Source: an uncultured Eubacteriales bacterium (GTDB taxonomy: Bacteria; Bacillota; Clostridia; Oscillospirales; Oscillospiraceae). Taken from it: a stretch of 64,000 nt of DNA. Positions 32,539 through 41,462 of the stretch are shown piece after piece; position 1 is the first letter of the stretch, and each line of letters starts with the position of its first letter. The notes beneath the pieces were generated by a model. The model saw only the letters and a program-made list of their open reading frames with translations. It was not told where the DNA came from and ran no database searches. Made by a program: the position numbers and the translations under genes. The stretch spans positions 1 to 64,000 of the forward strand of contig CASFFN010000003.1 of NCBI GenBank assembly GCA_949293985.1, read 5' to 3'.

Positions 32539-33810
32539 ATGTGTCAAAGAATCATTTTTCATGTGGATGTAAACAGCGCTTTTCTATCCTGGACTGCGGC
32601 TTATCGGGTACGGGTACTGGGGGAAAAGACGGATTTGCGGGAGGTGCCTTCGGTGATTGCAGGGAATAAGGATTCCCGCCATGGCATTGTTCTGGCCAAA
32701 AGCACTCCGGCAAAGAAATTCCATATTCAAACCGGTGAGCCGCTGTATCAGGCGCTGGAAAAATGTCCGGAGCTTCTGGTAGCACAGCCGGACTATGGTC
32801 TGTATGTGGAGGCTTCCCGGCATTTTGTGGAAATGCTCCGTCGCTTTTCTCCCTGTGTAGAACAGTATTCCATCGACGAAGCCTGGGCAGACATGACGGG
32901 AACCCAGCGGCTGTATGGGGATCCGCGTACGGCGGCGGAGCAGCTGCGCAGCCGTATTTGGGAAGAACTGGGCTTTACCGTAAATATCGGAATATCTACC
33001 AACAAGCTTCTGGCGAAAATGGCAGGGGATCTGGAAAAGCCCAATAAGGTCATCACCCTTTTCCCGGAGGAAATTCCCGGAAAAATGTGGCCGCTTCCCG
33101 TACGGGAACTCTTTATGGTAGGTTCTGCCACGGAGCGCAAACTCAGCCGCATGGGAATTTATTCCATCGGAGATTTGGCAAATGCCGATTTACAACTGCT
33201 GAAACGGCGATTGGGAAAACAGGGAGAGCTGATTTGGCATTATGCCAATGGACGCAACGGGGATTTGGTGATAGCGGAGCCGGTGGAGAATAAGGGGTAC
33301 GGAAATTCCGTTACCACTTCGGCGGATGTGGTCAGCGAGGAGGCGGCTTTGCAGGTGCTGCTGAGCCTGTGTGAAACGGTGGGCATGCGGATGCGCAAGG
33401 ATGGAAAATGCGGAAAATGTGTAACTGTATCCCTGCGAACCAACGACTTTTCTAATTTTTCCCACCAGAAAACCCTGCATGGAGCTACCAATGTTACCCA
33501 GACCCTGTTTGAGGCAGCCAGGGATATTTTTCGGGAGGCCTGGGACGGCTGTACGCCTTTGCGGCAGCTGGGTGTGCAGGTAACAGGCCTGACAGAGGAA
33601 CCATATCAACAGTATGATTTGTTTCAAAATCCTGTAACTTATGAAAAAAAGCTTCGCTTAGGGGAAACCGTGGACGCTCTGCGGGATAAGTTTGGAGAGA
33701 ATGTTATCTGCCGGGCCAAGTTTGCCAAGAACCCGGAAAGTCATATGGCCGGAGGTCTGGATAAGACCCGCCGCACAGGGGTCACAAAGCCTGTTCCCAA
33801 AGAATTTTGA
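32539..33810 (+). CDS. Y-family DNA polymerase (DinB/UmuC type)
   Basis: A 423-residue translesion polymerase. Catalytic residues are Asp10 in HVDVNSAF and the YSIDEAWADM motif near 112-121; the palm and little-finger regions (GISTNKLLAKMAGDLEKPNK, then GKQGELIWHYANGRNG) are intact. The first motif reads DVN where DinB (Pol IV) usually has DMD, which places it in the UmuC/ImuB-like Firmicute branch rather than classic DinB. Operon structure with the 90-residue gene and a LexA-type site points to SOS induction. Confidence 0.9.
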   Translation: MCQRIIFHVDVNSAFLSWTAAYRVRVLGEKTDLREVPSVIAGNKDSRHGIVLAKSTPAKKFHIQTGEPLYQALEKCPELLVAQPDYGLYVEASRHFVEMLRRFSPCVEQYSIDEAWADMTGTQRLYGDPRTAAEQLRSRIWEELGFTVNIGISTNKLLAKMAGDLEKPNKVITLFPEEIPGKMWPLPVRELFMVGSATERKLSRMGIYSIGDLANADLQLLKRRLGKQGELIWHYANGRNGDLVIAEPVENKGYGNSVTTSADVVSEEAALQVLLSLCETVGMRMRKDGKCGKCVTVSLRTNDFSNFSHQKTLHGATNVTQTLFEAARDIFREAWDGCTPLRQLGVQVTGLTEEPYQQYDLFQNPVTYEKKLRLGETVDALRDKFGENVICRAKFAKNPESHMAGGLDKTRRTGVTKPVPKEF

Positions 33811-33884
33811 TATAGCAAAAACCAGACTTTTGGGTTATACTATACTATGTGTATCGTATGTACAGATGAGATGGTAAGTATAAA

Positions 33885-34391
33885 ATGAGACTGGATATTA
33901 CAAAACTGTCGAATAAATATGATATTCGTTTTTTAACCGATGCCGATATTGATATGATTTACGGTTTAGCGGTTGGGAATCCTCTTTTTTATCGGTTTTG
34001 TCCCCCATTTGTAACAAAGGAAAGCATTGCCGATGATATGCGGGCGCTGCCTCCCAACAAATCTCATGAGGATAAGTATTATATTGGCTTTTTCAACAGA
34101 ACAAAGCTTGTTGCAATTATGGATTTGATTGTGGGATTTCCCAATCCTTCCACAGCGTTTATTGGCCTGTTTATGGTCGATAAATCAGAGCAAGGAATGG
34201 GTACAGGAACGTCCATTATATCTGAATGTACTGTCTATATCAGAGCAATGGGGTATTCCAATATTTGCTTGGGTTATGTGAAGGGAAATCCGCAAAGTAA
34301 GTCCTTCTGGGAAAAGAATGGTTTTGTCAAAACCGGAGTGGAAAGTAAGCAGGATGGATATACCGTGGTTGTAATGCGAAAGGAGCTATGA
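33885..34391 (+). CDS. GNAT family N-acetyltransferase
   Basis: A 168-residue putative acetyltransferase. The cofactor region is FMVDKSEQGMGTGTSIISEC and the final motif is GYVKGNPQSKSFWEKNGFVK. The gene and the next one are visibly more AT-rich than the neighbours, which may mean a later acquisition. The ribosome site is weak. Substrate unknown; small-molecule acetylation such as drug or amino acid modification is possible but not shown. Confidence 0.8.
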   Translation: MRLDITKLSNKYDIRFLTDADIDMIYGLAVGNPLFYRFCPPFVTKESIADDMRALPPNKSHEDKYYIGFFNRTKLVAIMDLIVGFPNPSTAFIGLFMVDKSEQGMGTGTSIISECTVYIRAMGYSNICLGYVKGNPQSKSFWEKNGFVKTGVESKQDGYTVVVMRKEL

Positions 34392-34934
34392 ATGGTTGAA
34401 TTATACATACCCAAGATAGAAGAACTGTGGTTTGCACAAAAAATGCTTGCAGATCCGAACACCATGTCCTATAACGCCAATTGGGATGTGACCTATGACG
34501 GCTACCACAGAGAAACCGGATGTATTGACTTTCCGGAATCGGAGTGGGCTGATTGGTACAGTCATATGGTTGGGAATGAACCGCAGCAATTTTACGCCTA
34601 TATCTGTCTGAAAAGGGATGGTGCATGGATTGGTGAGGTGAATTTCCATTACACACCTGATAAAGATTGGTGGGATATGGGAATCGTAATCTATGCTCCA
34701 TACCGGGGCAATGGATACGCTGTTCCTGCATTGAAGCTCATGCTTGACCATGCCTTTGGAGTTTGCGGAGTCAGTCGGATTCACAATGATTTTGAGCTTG
34801 CCAGGAACGAAGTGGCTGCTTGGGAGACCCACTTTTCTGCAGGCTTTCGGGAAATCAACAGAGAAAATGGTTGGCTGGAAGTCATGATTACAAAAGAACA
34901 GTGGCTGATGCAAAAAGAAAATTGTGTTTGGTAA
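34392..34934 (+). CDS. GNAT family N-acetyltransferase (RimJ/RimL-like)
   Basis: A 180-residue putative acetyltransferase beginning directly after the previous GNAT stop, with its ribosome site (AAAGGAG) inside that gene. It has WIGEVNFHYTPDKDWWDMGI, a YRGNGYAVPALKLM acetyl-CoA loop and a final HNDFELARNEVAAWETHFSAGF-type motif. The two GNATs probably form one transcript and may act on related substrates. AT-richer than the surroundings. Confidence 0.78.
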   Translation: MVELYIPKIEELWFAQKMLADPNTMSYNANWDVTYDGYHRETGCIDFPESEWADWYSHMVGNEPQQFYAYICLKRDGAWIGEVNFHYTPDKDWWDMGIVIYAPYRGNGYAVPALKLMLDHAFGVCGVSRIHNDFELARNEVAAWETHFSAGFREINRENGWLEVMITKEQWLMQKENCVW

Positions 34935-35038
34935 TATACCCACAGATTCTCATAAGGCTGTTTCGTTTTGCAATCCCGAAATCTATACGTTTCCGGAGTC
35001 AACATGAGGTTTAAAATTATTACATAGGAGAAAAATCT

Positions 35039-35503
35039 ATGTCTATTGTTAAATTCTATCGGGGAGACCCCAATGCCCCCAAGACCACCCAAAGAGCCCA
35101 TTTGGGTGCCAATGCAATTATCACCTGCAAAGGAAAGCTTCTTCTTGAAAAGCGCCGGGACAGTGACCTGTGGGGTCTGGTGGGCGGCGGCGTAAAAAAC
35201 TACGAAACTGAAGAGCAGGCTTTAACCCGGGAAATTTATGAGGAGCTTGGTTTGCGAATTTCCAAAGGTCAGCTTAAAAAGCTGGGCGTATACGGAGAAC
35301 CGGGCAGAATCGCAGCCTACTGCGACGGCAGCATCTGGCGAATGGTGATTGTGGTCTTTGGGCTGGAATTGGAAACAGAGCCCCAAATGACCATCAGCGC
35401 CGAATCCAAGGATTTGCGCTTTTTCTCCAAAGAGGAATTGCAAAATATTGAAATTGTGGTTACCCATAGCGATATTGTGGAGGACTGGTTTCTGAACCGA
35501 TAA
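35039..35503 (+). CDS. Nudix hydrolase
   Basis: A 154-residue Nudix enzyme that cleaves a nucleoside diphosphate linked to another group. The Nudix box GxxxxxEx7REUxEExGU is complete in GGGVKNYETEEQALTREIYE followed by ELGLRI. Residue pattern around it does not point to a particular substrate. ATG follows AGGAGAAAAATCT. It sits alone between the GNAT pair and the dxs promoter. Confidence 0.85.
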   Translation: MSIVKFYRGDPNAPKTTQRAHLGANAIITCKGKLLLEKRRDSDLWGLVGGGVKNYETEEQALTREIYEELGLRISKGQLKKLGVYGEPGRIAAYCDGSIWRMVIVVFGLELETEPQMTISAESKDLRFFSKEELQNIEIVVTHSDIVEDWFLNR

Positions 35504-35578
35504 AAACTGGTACATGGCTGCGTTCATTTCCCAAAATGTAAATATTTCACGAATTATATACAAAGAATGAAAACGCTC

Positions 35579-35607
35579 TTGTATATACGCATAAATTGTG
35601 ATAATAT
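35579..35607 (+). promoter_or_regulatory. Promoter of the dxs operon
   Basis: TTGTAT (35579-35584), 17-base spacer, TAATAT (35602-35607) with an extended TGA. Transcription should begin near 35614. Confidence 0.75.
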
Positions 35608-35613
35608 ACAGAA

Positions 35614-35731
35614 TAGAATTTATAAGGCAGTCCGGCAGACACTATGGGATATTTCGCTGAAAGATGTAGCGTAGAGAACGGTTTGTGCTTTGAACGCCCG
35701 ACGGACTGCGGAAGAAATGAACGGTTAGGTT
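35614..35731 (+). promoter_or_regulatory. Structured 5' leader of dxs, candidate riboswitch
   Basis: The leader contains an eight-base-pair closing helix GCAGTCCG (35627-35634) with CGGACTGC (35702-35709). Inside it are a hairpin CGCT/AGCG (35655-35658 with 35668-35671) and a second hairpin GTT/AAC (35681-35683 with 35693-35695), plus a GGG (35646-35648) that could pair with CCC (35697-35699). That gives a three-way junction with a possible long-range contact. It does not fit the TPP or purine consensus. The regulated gene is dxs, whose enzyme uses TPP. Whether it binds a ligand is unknown. Confidence 0.5.
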
Positions 35732-37621
35732 GTGTTACCTGTGAGTATTTTGGAGAATATTGCCAATCACAAGGACCTGTTGCAGCTGGACGAGGATGGC
35801 AGGAAAATCCTGTGCAAAGAAATTCGAAGCTTTTTAATTGAAAACCTATCCAAAACCGGAGGCCATGTTGCGTCCAATTTGGGTGTGGTAGAGCTAACAG
35901 TCGCCATCGAAACTGTCTACGATACATCCTTTGACCGTCTGGTGTTTGATGTAGGTCATCAGTCTTATATCCATAAGATGCTGACCGGGCGCCAGGCGGA
36001 TTTTGACCATCTGCGGCAATTTGGAGGTATTGCCGGTTTCCCGAAGCCAAAAGAGAGCAAAACGGATGCGTTTGTTGCCGGTCATGCTTCCAGCTCGGTT
36101 TCCATCGGACTGGGAATGGCAAGAGCCCGGACTCTGCTTGGGGATGCATTCCAGGTGGTTGTGGTTATGGGTGACGGCGCTGCTACAGGCGGTATGGCTT
36201 ATGAGGCCCTCAACGATGCGGCGGAGAGCGGAGAACCCATGGTAGTGATTCTCAATGACAATACCTTGTCCATTGACCGGAATGTGGGCGGTTTGGCCAG
36301 GCACCTGTCAAAGCTGCGGACGAAGGAAAAGTATTTGGGTATGAAGCAGCGCTACCGCCTCCTTATGGCCCACATCCCTGGAGGAAAAGCCATCTTCCGG
36401 TTTACCAGCGGTCTGAAAAACCGGCTGCGGCAGATGCTGATTCCCAGCACTATTTTCGAGAATATGGGTTTTACCTACCTGGGACCGGTTGACGGTCACG
36501 ATACGGAGAGACTTATTTCCCTCTTAAGAAGTGCGAAATCCATGCACAGACCGGTACTGCTCCACGTCCTGACCCAAAAGGGGAAAGGCTATGCACCGGC
36601 GCAGGAGCATCCGAAGCTGTTTCATGGAATCGGGAAATTTGATCCCAGTACCGGTGAACCGGCCCAAAAGTCTGGGAAGAGCTATTCTCAGGCATTTGGA
36701 GAGTCTATGGTTTCTCTGGGCAGCAGGGATTCCCGAATCTGCGCCATTACGGCTGCCATGCCTGGCGGTACGGGGTTGCTGGAATTCAAGCAGGCCTTTC
36801 CCCAACGGCTTTTTGATGTAGGCATTGCCGAGGAACACGCCGTATCCATGGCAGGGGGCCTTGCCAAACAGGGAATGATTCCCGTGGTGGCGATTTATTC
36901 CACATTTCTGCAAAGAGCCTATGACATGATTTTGCAGGATGTTTGTCTTTTGAACCTTCATGTGGTTTTTGCTGTGGATCGGGCCGGATTGGTGGGGGAG
37001 GATGGAGAAACCCACCACGGCGTCTTCGATGTGGGGTTCCTGTGTCAGGCGCCCGGGATGACGGTTTTGTGCCCCGGCAGTACCGCAGAACTGCAAGATA
37101 TGCTTTCCTGGGCAATTTACCGGCAGAACGGGCCGGTTGCCATTCGCTATCCCAGAGGCTCCGGCGGCGCTTACCAGGCTTCTGCCTGGCCCAATGCTGC
37201 GGAAGTGTCCCGGGAAGGGGCTGTCTGTCTGCACCGCCCGGGGGAAAAGGTGATGCTGGTTACCTATGGGTCTTTGCTGGGTAATGCCCTGGAGGCGGCG
37301 GAGCTGCTTTCCCGGCAAGGTGTGGATACAGGTGTGCTGCGGCTTTTGACGGTGGCCCCCCTTCCTCTTCAAAAGGTAGCCGACGCTCTCGGTGCCGGGA
37401 CTCATGTGGTTGTACTGGAAGAGGTATGCCGTGGCAGCGGCATTGCCCAGGAGTTGGCGTGGCAGCTGCGTCGGCTGCGGCCGGACTGCCGGGTGGAATC
37501 TCTGGATTTGGGCCATCGCTATATTCCCCATGGAAGCATGGAGGATTTGTATGCCTATTGCCGTCTGGACGGAAAGTCCGTAGCAGAATATGTACTGGAG
37601 GTATGTCAAAATGAAAATTAA
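35732..37621 (+). CDS. dxs: 1-deoxy-D-xylulose-5-phosphate synthase
   Basis: A 629-residue TPP enzyme that condenses pyruvate and glyceraldehyde 3-phosphate, the first step of the MEP isoprenoid pathway and a source of thiamine and pyridoxal precursors. Family blocks are FDVGHQSYIHKMLTGR, the TPP-binding GDGAATGGMAYEALN with ILNDN, and the C-terminal VFAVDRAGLVGEDGETHHG. The first residues fit either GTG 35732 or GTG 35741; the latter gives MSILENIANHKDL. It heads a dxs-tlyA-nadK-argR-recN run and overlaps tlyA by 11 bases. Confidence 0.95.
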   Translation: MLPVSILENIANHKDLLQLDEDGRKILCKEIRSFLIENLSKTGGHVASNLGVVELTVAIETVYDTSFDRLVFDVGHQSYIHKMLTGRQADFDHLRQFGGIAGFPKPKESKTDAFVAGHASSSVSIGLGMARARTLLGDAFQVVVVMGDGAATGGMAYEALNDAAESGEPMVVILNDNTLSIDRNVGGLARHLSKLRTKEKYLGMKQRYRLLMAHIPGGKAIFRFTSGLKNRLRQMLIPSTIFENMGFTYLGPVDGHDTERLISLLRSAKSMHRPVLLHVLTQKGKGYAPAQEHPKLFHGIGKFDPSTGEPAQKSGKSYSQAFGESMVSLGSRDSRICAITAAMPGGTGLLEFKQAFPQRLFDVGIAEEHAVSMAGGLAKQGMIPVVAIYSTFLQRAYDMILQDVCLLNLHVVFAVDRAGLVGEDGETHHGVFDVGFLCQAPGMTVLCPGSTAELQDMLSWAIYRQNGPVAIRYPRGSGGAYQASAWPNAAEVSREGAVCLHRPGEKVMLVTYGSLLGNALEAAELLSRQGVDTGVLRLLTVAPLPLQKVADALGAGTHVVVLEEVCRGSGIAQELAWQLRRLRPDCRVESLDLGHRYIPHGSMEDLYAYCRLDGKSVAEYVLEVCQNEN

Positions 37622-38417
37622 AAAGCGGCTGGACATGCTTCTGGTAGAGCAGGGTTACGCCGACACCAGAACAAAGGCACAGGCGATTATTATGAGCGGC
37701 CTTGTCTATGTACAGGGGCAAAAAGCGGATAAACCCGGTACCTCCTATGAGGAGACCGTGGATATCGAGGTTCGCGGCGGTGGATGTCCTTATGTGAGCA
37801 GGGGAGGCCTGAAGCTGGAAAAGGCGCTGCGGGATTTCGGTGTGAAGCCGGAAGGCTATGTATGCAGCGATTCCGGCGCTTCTACCGGTGGATTTACCGA
37901 CTGCCTGCTGCAGCAGGGAGCCCGAAAGGTTTTTGCCATTGATGTGGGCTATGGCCAACTGGACTGGAAAATTCGCTCCGACCCCAGGGTAGTGGTTATG
38001 GAGCGGACGAATGTGCGCTATGTGACCCCGGAGCAACTGGGAGAGCCCTTGGATTTGTCTGTGGTGGATGTGAGTTTTATCTCGCTTCGGATTGTTTTAC
38101 CGGTAATTAAGACACTCCTAAAACCCAACGAGGGGCAGGTGTTGTGCCTGATTAAGCCTCAGTTTGAGGCCGGGAAGGAAAAGGTCGGCAAAAAGGGTGT
38201 GGTGCGGGATTCTGCGGTACATGAAGAAGTACTGGAAGATTTTGTGCGGATGGTTGGGCAAATTGGCTTTACCATTCTGGGACTGACCTTTTCGCCAGTC
38301 AAAGGCCCTGAGGGAAATATTGAATTTCTTGCCCACCTGACCCTGGCGGACAAAGCGGGGATATCTCCCAACATCCCGGAGCTTGTGGCCAATGCCCACC
38401 AGGTTTTGAAGGGGTGA
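37611..38417 (+). CDS. tlyA: TlyA-family 2'-O-methyltransferase (16S/23S rRNA)
   Basis: A 268-residue protein with an N-terminal S4 RNA-binding domain (KKRLDMLLVEQGYADTRTKA) and a C-terminal FtsJ-like methyltransferase (SDSGASTGGFTDCLLQQGA), a family that methylates ribosomal RNA and is often annotated hemolysin A. ATG at 37611 follows GGAGG in the end of dxs, which overlaps by 11 bases. The dxs-tlyA-nadK-argR-recN order is common in Clostridia. Confidence 0.92.
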   Translation: MKIKKRLDMLLVEQGYADTRTKAQAIIMSGLVYVQGQKADKPGTSYEETVDIEVRGGGCPYVSRGGLKLEKALRDFGVKPEGYVCSDSGASTGGFTDCLLQQGARKVFAIDVGYGQLDWKIRSDPRVVVMERTNVRYVTPEQLGEPLDLSVVDVSFISLRIVLPVIKTLLKPNEGQVLCLIKPQFEAGKEKVGKKGVVRDSAVHEEVLEDFVRMVGQIGFTILGLTFSPVKGPEGNIEFLAHLTLADKAGISPNIPELVANAHQVLKG

Positions 38418-38421
38418 CGGG

Positions 38422-39285
38422 ATGAAGAAGGTAATTTTGACCCCCAATCCCTATCGGGATAAGAATTTCAAAACCGTGCGGGAAGCCATAGATATTTTAA
38501 AAAACGCCGGCATGGATGTGCGCCTGTGTCTGCCCTTTGAAATTGACAAGGGCTATGATTTGCCGAAGGATTTGCGTTTTTCCAGACTGGAAAAGGAATT
38601 GCCCGGAGCGTTTTGCGTGGTTTGCTTTGGCGGGGATGGCACCATTTTGCATATGGCAAAAGCCGCAACCCGATATGGGGTTCCTATTTTGGGTGTGAAC
38701 ATTGGCACGATGGGCTTCATGGCGGAGCTGGAAAGCAGCGAGCTGCACCATCTGACCCGGTTGGGACAGGGTGAATTTGAAGTGGAGAGCAGAATGATGC
38801 TGGATGTTACGGTTCAGCGCAATCAGGAGGTCATTTTCCATGATTACTGCCTCAATGATGTGGTAGTTACCAAAGGCTCTGTGGCCAGAATTATCAATCT
38901 GAGCATCCGTTGCGATGGGGTACAGGCCATGGGGTGCAGCGGAGATGGGGTTGTCGTGGCAACCCCCACAGGCTCTACGGCTTACAGTCTGTCTGCCGGC
39001 GGCCCTATTGTGGAACCGGACGCCCACAGCATTCTGGTTACACCCATATGTGCCCATAATGTTGCCAGTCGGTGCATTGTGGCCTCCGATAAAAGAACCA
39101 TTGCCATCGAACTGGTAAAAAACGCCAGACGAAACGCTTTCGTTTCGGTGGACGGTGGAAAGGCTCAGAGAATCAGTATGTCGGACCTGGTGACAATCCG
39201 CAAGTCCCGGTATGAAACAAAACTGATACGCTTGAAAGACAGAAGTTTTTTTGAAGTAGTGAATATGAAGTTCAGGATTGGTTAG
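38422..39285 (+). CDS. nadK: NAD kinase
   Basis: A 287-residue NAD kinase that makes NADP from NAD with ATP or polyphosphate. The GGDGT signature near 72-76, the LGVNIGTMGFMAEL block, and the NDVVVTKG and TPTGSTAYSLSAGGPI motifs are intact. It begins four bases after tlyA. Length is typical of the bacterial enzyme. Confidence 0.96.
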   Translation: MKKVILTPNPYRDKNFKTVREAIDILKNAGMDVRLCLPFEIDKGYDLPKDLRFSRLEKELPGAFCVVCFGGDGTILHMAKAATRYGVPILGVNIGTMGFMAELESSELHHLTRLGQGEFEVESRMMLDVTVQRNQEVIFHDYCLNDVVVTKGSVARIINLSIRCDGVQAMGCSGDGVVVATPTGSTAYSLSAGGPIVEPDAHSILVTPICAHNVASRCIVASDKRTIAIELVKNARRNAFVSVDGGKAQRISMSDLVTIRKSRYETKLIRLKDRSFFEVVNMKFRIG

Positions 39286-39295
39286 GTGTGAGACT

Positions 39296-39748
39296 ATGAA
39301 AAGTCAACGGCAGGCAAAAATTTTGGAAATCATTTCCACACGCAATATTGAGACCCAGGAGCAGCTTCTGGCTGCTTTGCAGGCAGAGGGATTCCGGGGA
39401 ACCCAGGCCACCATTTCCCGGGATATTAAGGAGCTGCGCATTGTAAAAGAGCTTACCAGCTTTGGAACCTACCGCTACGCGGTATCCACTTCGGATGTGG
39501 CCACTACCTTTTCTGCCCGGCTGAATACCATTTTTCGGGAGAGCGTCATCAGCTTTGACTATGCCCAGAACCTGATTGTGATTCGGACCCTGCCTGGGCT
39601 GGCATCCGCGGCGGGTTCTGCCATTGACGCTATGAACATGGGGGCAGTGGTAGGCACGCTGGCAGGAGATGATACGGTGCTGGTAATTATGCGGGACAAC
39701 AATTCCGCGGCGGTGCTTTGCGGGGAAATCAAAGGACTACTGAGCTGA
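39296..39748 (+). CDS. argR: Arginine repressor
   Basis: A 150-residue ArgR/AhrC, which senses arginine and controls arginine metabolism. The N-terminal winged helix (MKSQRQAKILEIIS and GTQATISRDIKELRIVK) and the C-terminal oligomerisation and arginine-binding core (GLASAAGSAIDAMNMGAVVGT then AGDDTVLVI) are present. ATG at 39296 has AGGTGTGAG upstream; an earlier in-frame start six codons before is inside nadK. It sits between nadK and recN, as in many Firmicutes. Confidence 0.95.
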   Translation: MKSQRQAKILEIISTRNIETQEQLLAALQAEGFRGTQATISRDIKELRIVKELTSFGTYRYAVSTSDVATTFSARLNTIFRESVISFDYAQNLIVIRTLPGLASAAGSAIDAMNMGAVVGTLAGDDTVLVIMRDNNSAAVLCGEIKGLLS

Positions 39749-39763
39749 TTGGGGGGCATAGGC

Positions 39764-41413
39764 GTGTTAAGTCTTCTGCACATTGAGAATATCGCGGTTA
39801 TCCAGTGCGCTGACATCTCCTTTGACAAGGGGTTTAATGTCCTTACCGGCGAAACCGGTGCAGGTAAATCCATTGTAATCGACGCTATTTCTGCCATTAT
39901 GGGCGAACGGGCATATCGGGATATGATTCGCACGGGAAGCGCCAAGGCCTCTGTGCGGGGCGTATTTACACAGGTGCCGGAACTCCCCTGGTTTCAGGAA
40001 AACGGCGTGGAGTATGACCCCGAGACCGTAATCCAGCGGGAAGTTTACCTGGATGGGAAAAATGTCTGCCGGGTAAACGGCAGTCTGGTATCGGTTTCCA
40101 TTCTGCGTAAGCTGGGCGTGCAGTTGATTAACATTCACGGGCAGCACGATTCCGCCTCTTTGTTTGACGAAAGCAACCATCTGCTCGTCTTGGATGCCTT
40201 TTCCGATAATGAATCTCTGCGGCAGGAGTATGGGGAAAAATATGAAAAGTATACCCAGCTGCAGCGGCAGATTGCCAGCCTGACCATGGATGAAGGGGAA
40301 AAGCTTCGGAAAATGGAGATGCTCCGCTACCAGATTCAGGAGATCGAAAAGGCAAAGCTTACCGCCGGGGAAGATGAGACGCTGGAGCAACGCAGAAAGC
40401 TTCTGCAAAACAGCGAAAAAATCAGCGATAATCTTTATGCCGCCGTAAACGCCGTTTATGGCGGGGAAGACTCGGATGGCGCCGCCTCCCTTCTGGCAGA
40501 GGCGGAGCGGTCTCTGAGCCGCCTCTCCCGGTTTTCGGAGGACTTTACGGAGCTTCACCAGCGGGTCGCAGACCTTATGTACCAGGTACAGGATGTGGCA
40601 GAGGAGCTGCGCGGCGCAAGAGACGACTTATCCTATTCCGCCGATGAGCTGGAGGAGATTGAAAGCAGGCTGGATGTGATTCACAGACTGCGGAAAAAAT
40701 ACGGCGCGACTTGTCAGGATATTCTGGACTACAAGGAAAAGGCCAGTCGGGAACTGGACGAGATTGTCTTTTCGGACGACCATCTGGAGCGATTGAAGGA
40801 ACAATGTGAAAAGGCGAAAGAAGCAGCATGGGCGGCGGCAAAACGCCTGCGGCAGAGTCGGGAAGCGGGCGCCCAAGTCCTTTCCCGGCAGATTCTTTCG
40901 GAGCTTGCCCAGCTGGATATGCCGAAGGTGCAGTTTCGGTGCCAGTTTTCCCAGACGGATTTGACCGCCTCCGGGGCTGATTTGGTGGCTTTTTATATGT
41001 CTGCCAACGCAGGAGAAGCGCTGAAACCTCTGAGCAAAGTGGCCTCCGGCGGCGAACTGGCCAGAATCATGCTGGCCATGAAAAATGTACTGGCCCAGCA
41101 GGACCAGGTGGCGACTTTGATTTTCGACGAGGTGGATATGGGCGTATCCGGCCGTGCCGCCCAAAAGGTTGCGGAAAAGCTGCGCAGTGTTTCCGTAACC
41201 AAGCAGGTGCTGTGCGTTACCCATCTGCCCCAGCTGGCGGCTCTGGCAACGACCCATTTCCTCATTGCCAAAGAGGAACGGGAGGGCAGAACCTATACCT
41301 CCGTGACCCCCCTGGACAAAGAGGGGCGGAAGCGGGAACTGGCGAGAATCATCGGCGGTACCAACATAACGGAAACCACCTTGAAAAGCGCGGAAGAAAT
41401 GCTCAATGGCTGA
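39764..41413 (+). CDS. recN: DNA repair protein RecN
   Basis: A 549-residue SMC-like ATPase used in double-strand break repair. Walker A is GETGAGKS at 29-36, long coiled-coil arms occupy the middle, and the C-terminal half has the ABC signature LSKVASGGELARIMLA and Walker B TLIFDEVDMGVSG. GTG at 39764 is preferred because GGGGGG at 39751-39756 is properly spaced and LLHIENIAV then begins the protein as in the family. An earlier TTG at 39749 would overlap the argR end. Confidence 0.95.
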   Translation: MLSLLHIENIAVIQCADISFDKGFNVLTGETGAGKSIVIDAISAIMGERAYRDMIRTGSAKASVRGVFTQVPELPWFQENGVEYDPETVIQREVYLDGKNVCRVNGSLVSVSILRKLGVQLINIHGQHDSASLFDESNHLLVLDAFSDNESLRQEYGEKYEKYTQLQRQIASLTMDEGEKLRKMEMLRYQIQEIEKAKLTAGEDETLEQRRKLLQNSEKISDNLYAAVNAVYGGEDSDGAASLLAEAERSLSRLSRFSEDFTELHQRVADLMYQVQDVAEELRGARDDLSYSADELEEIESRLDVIHRLRKKYGATCQDILDYKEKASRELDEIVFSDDHLERLKEQCEKAKEAAWAAAKRLRQSREAGAQVLSRQILSELAQLDMPKVQFRCQFSQTDLTASGADLVAFYMSANAGEALKPLSKVASGGELARIMLAMKNVLAQQDQVATLIFDEVDMGVSGRAAQKVAEKLRSVSVTKQVLCVTHLPQLAALATTHFLIAKEEREGRTYTSVTPLDKEGRKRELARIIGGTNITETTLKSAEEMLNG

Positions 41414-41462
41414 TGACCGCCATAGTGTGGCAAGAGAATTTGTATGATGGAGAGATTGTTGT

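Noticed and set aside
35614..35731. TPP or purine riboswitch before dxs
   Set aside because: The conserved core sequences of these classes are absent; reported instead as an unassigned structured leader.
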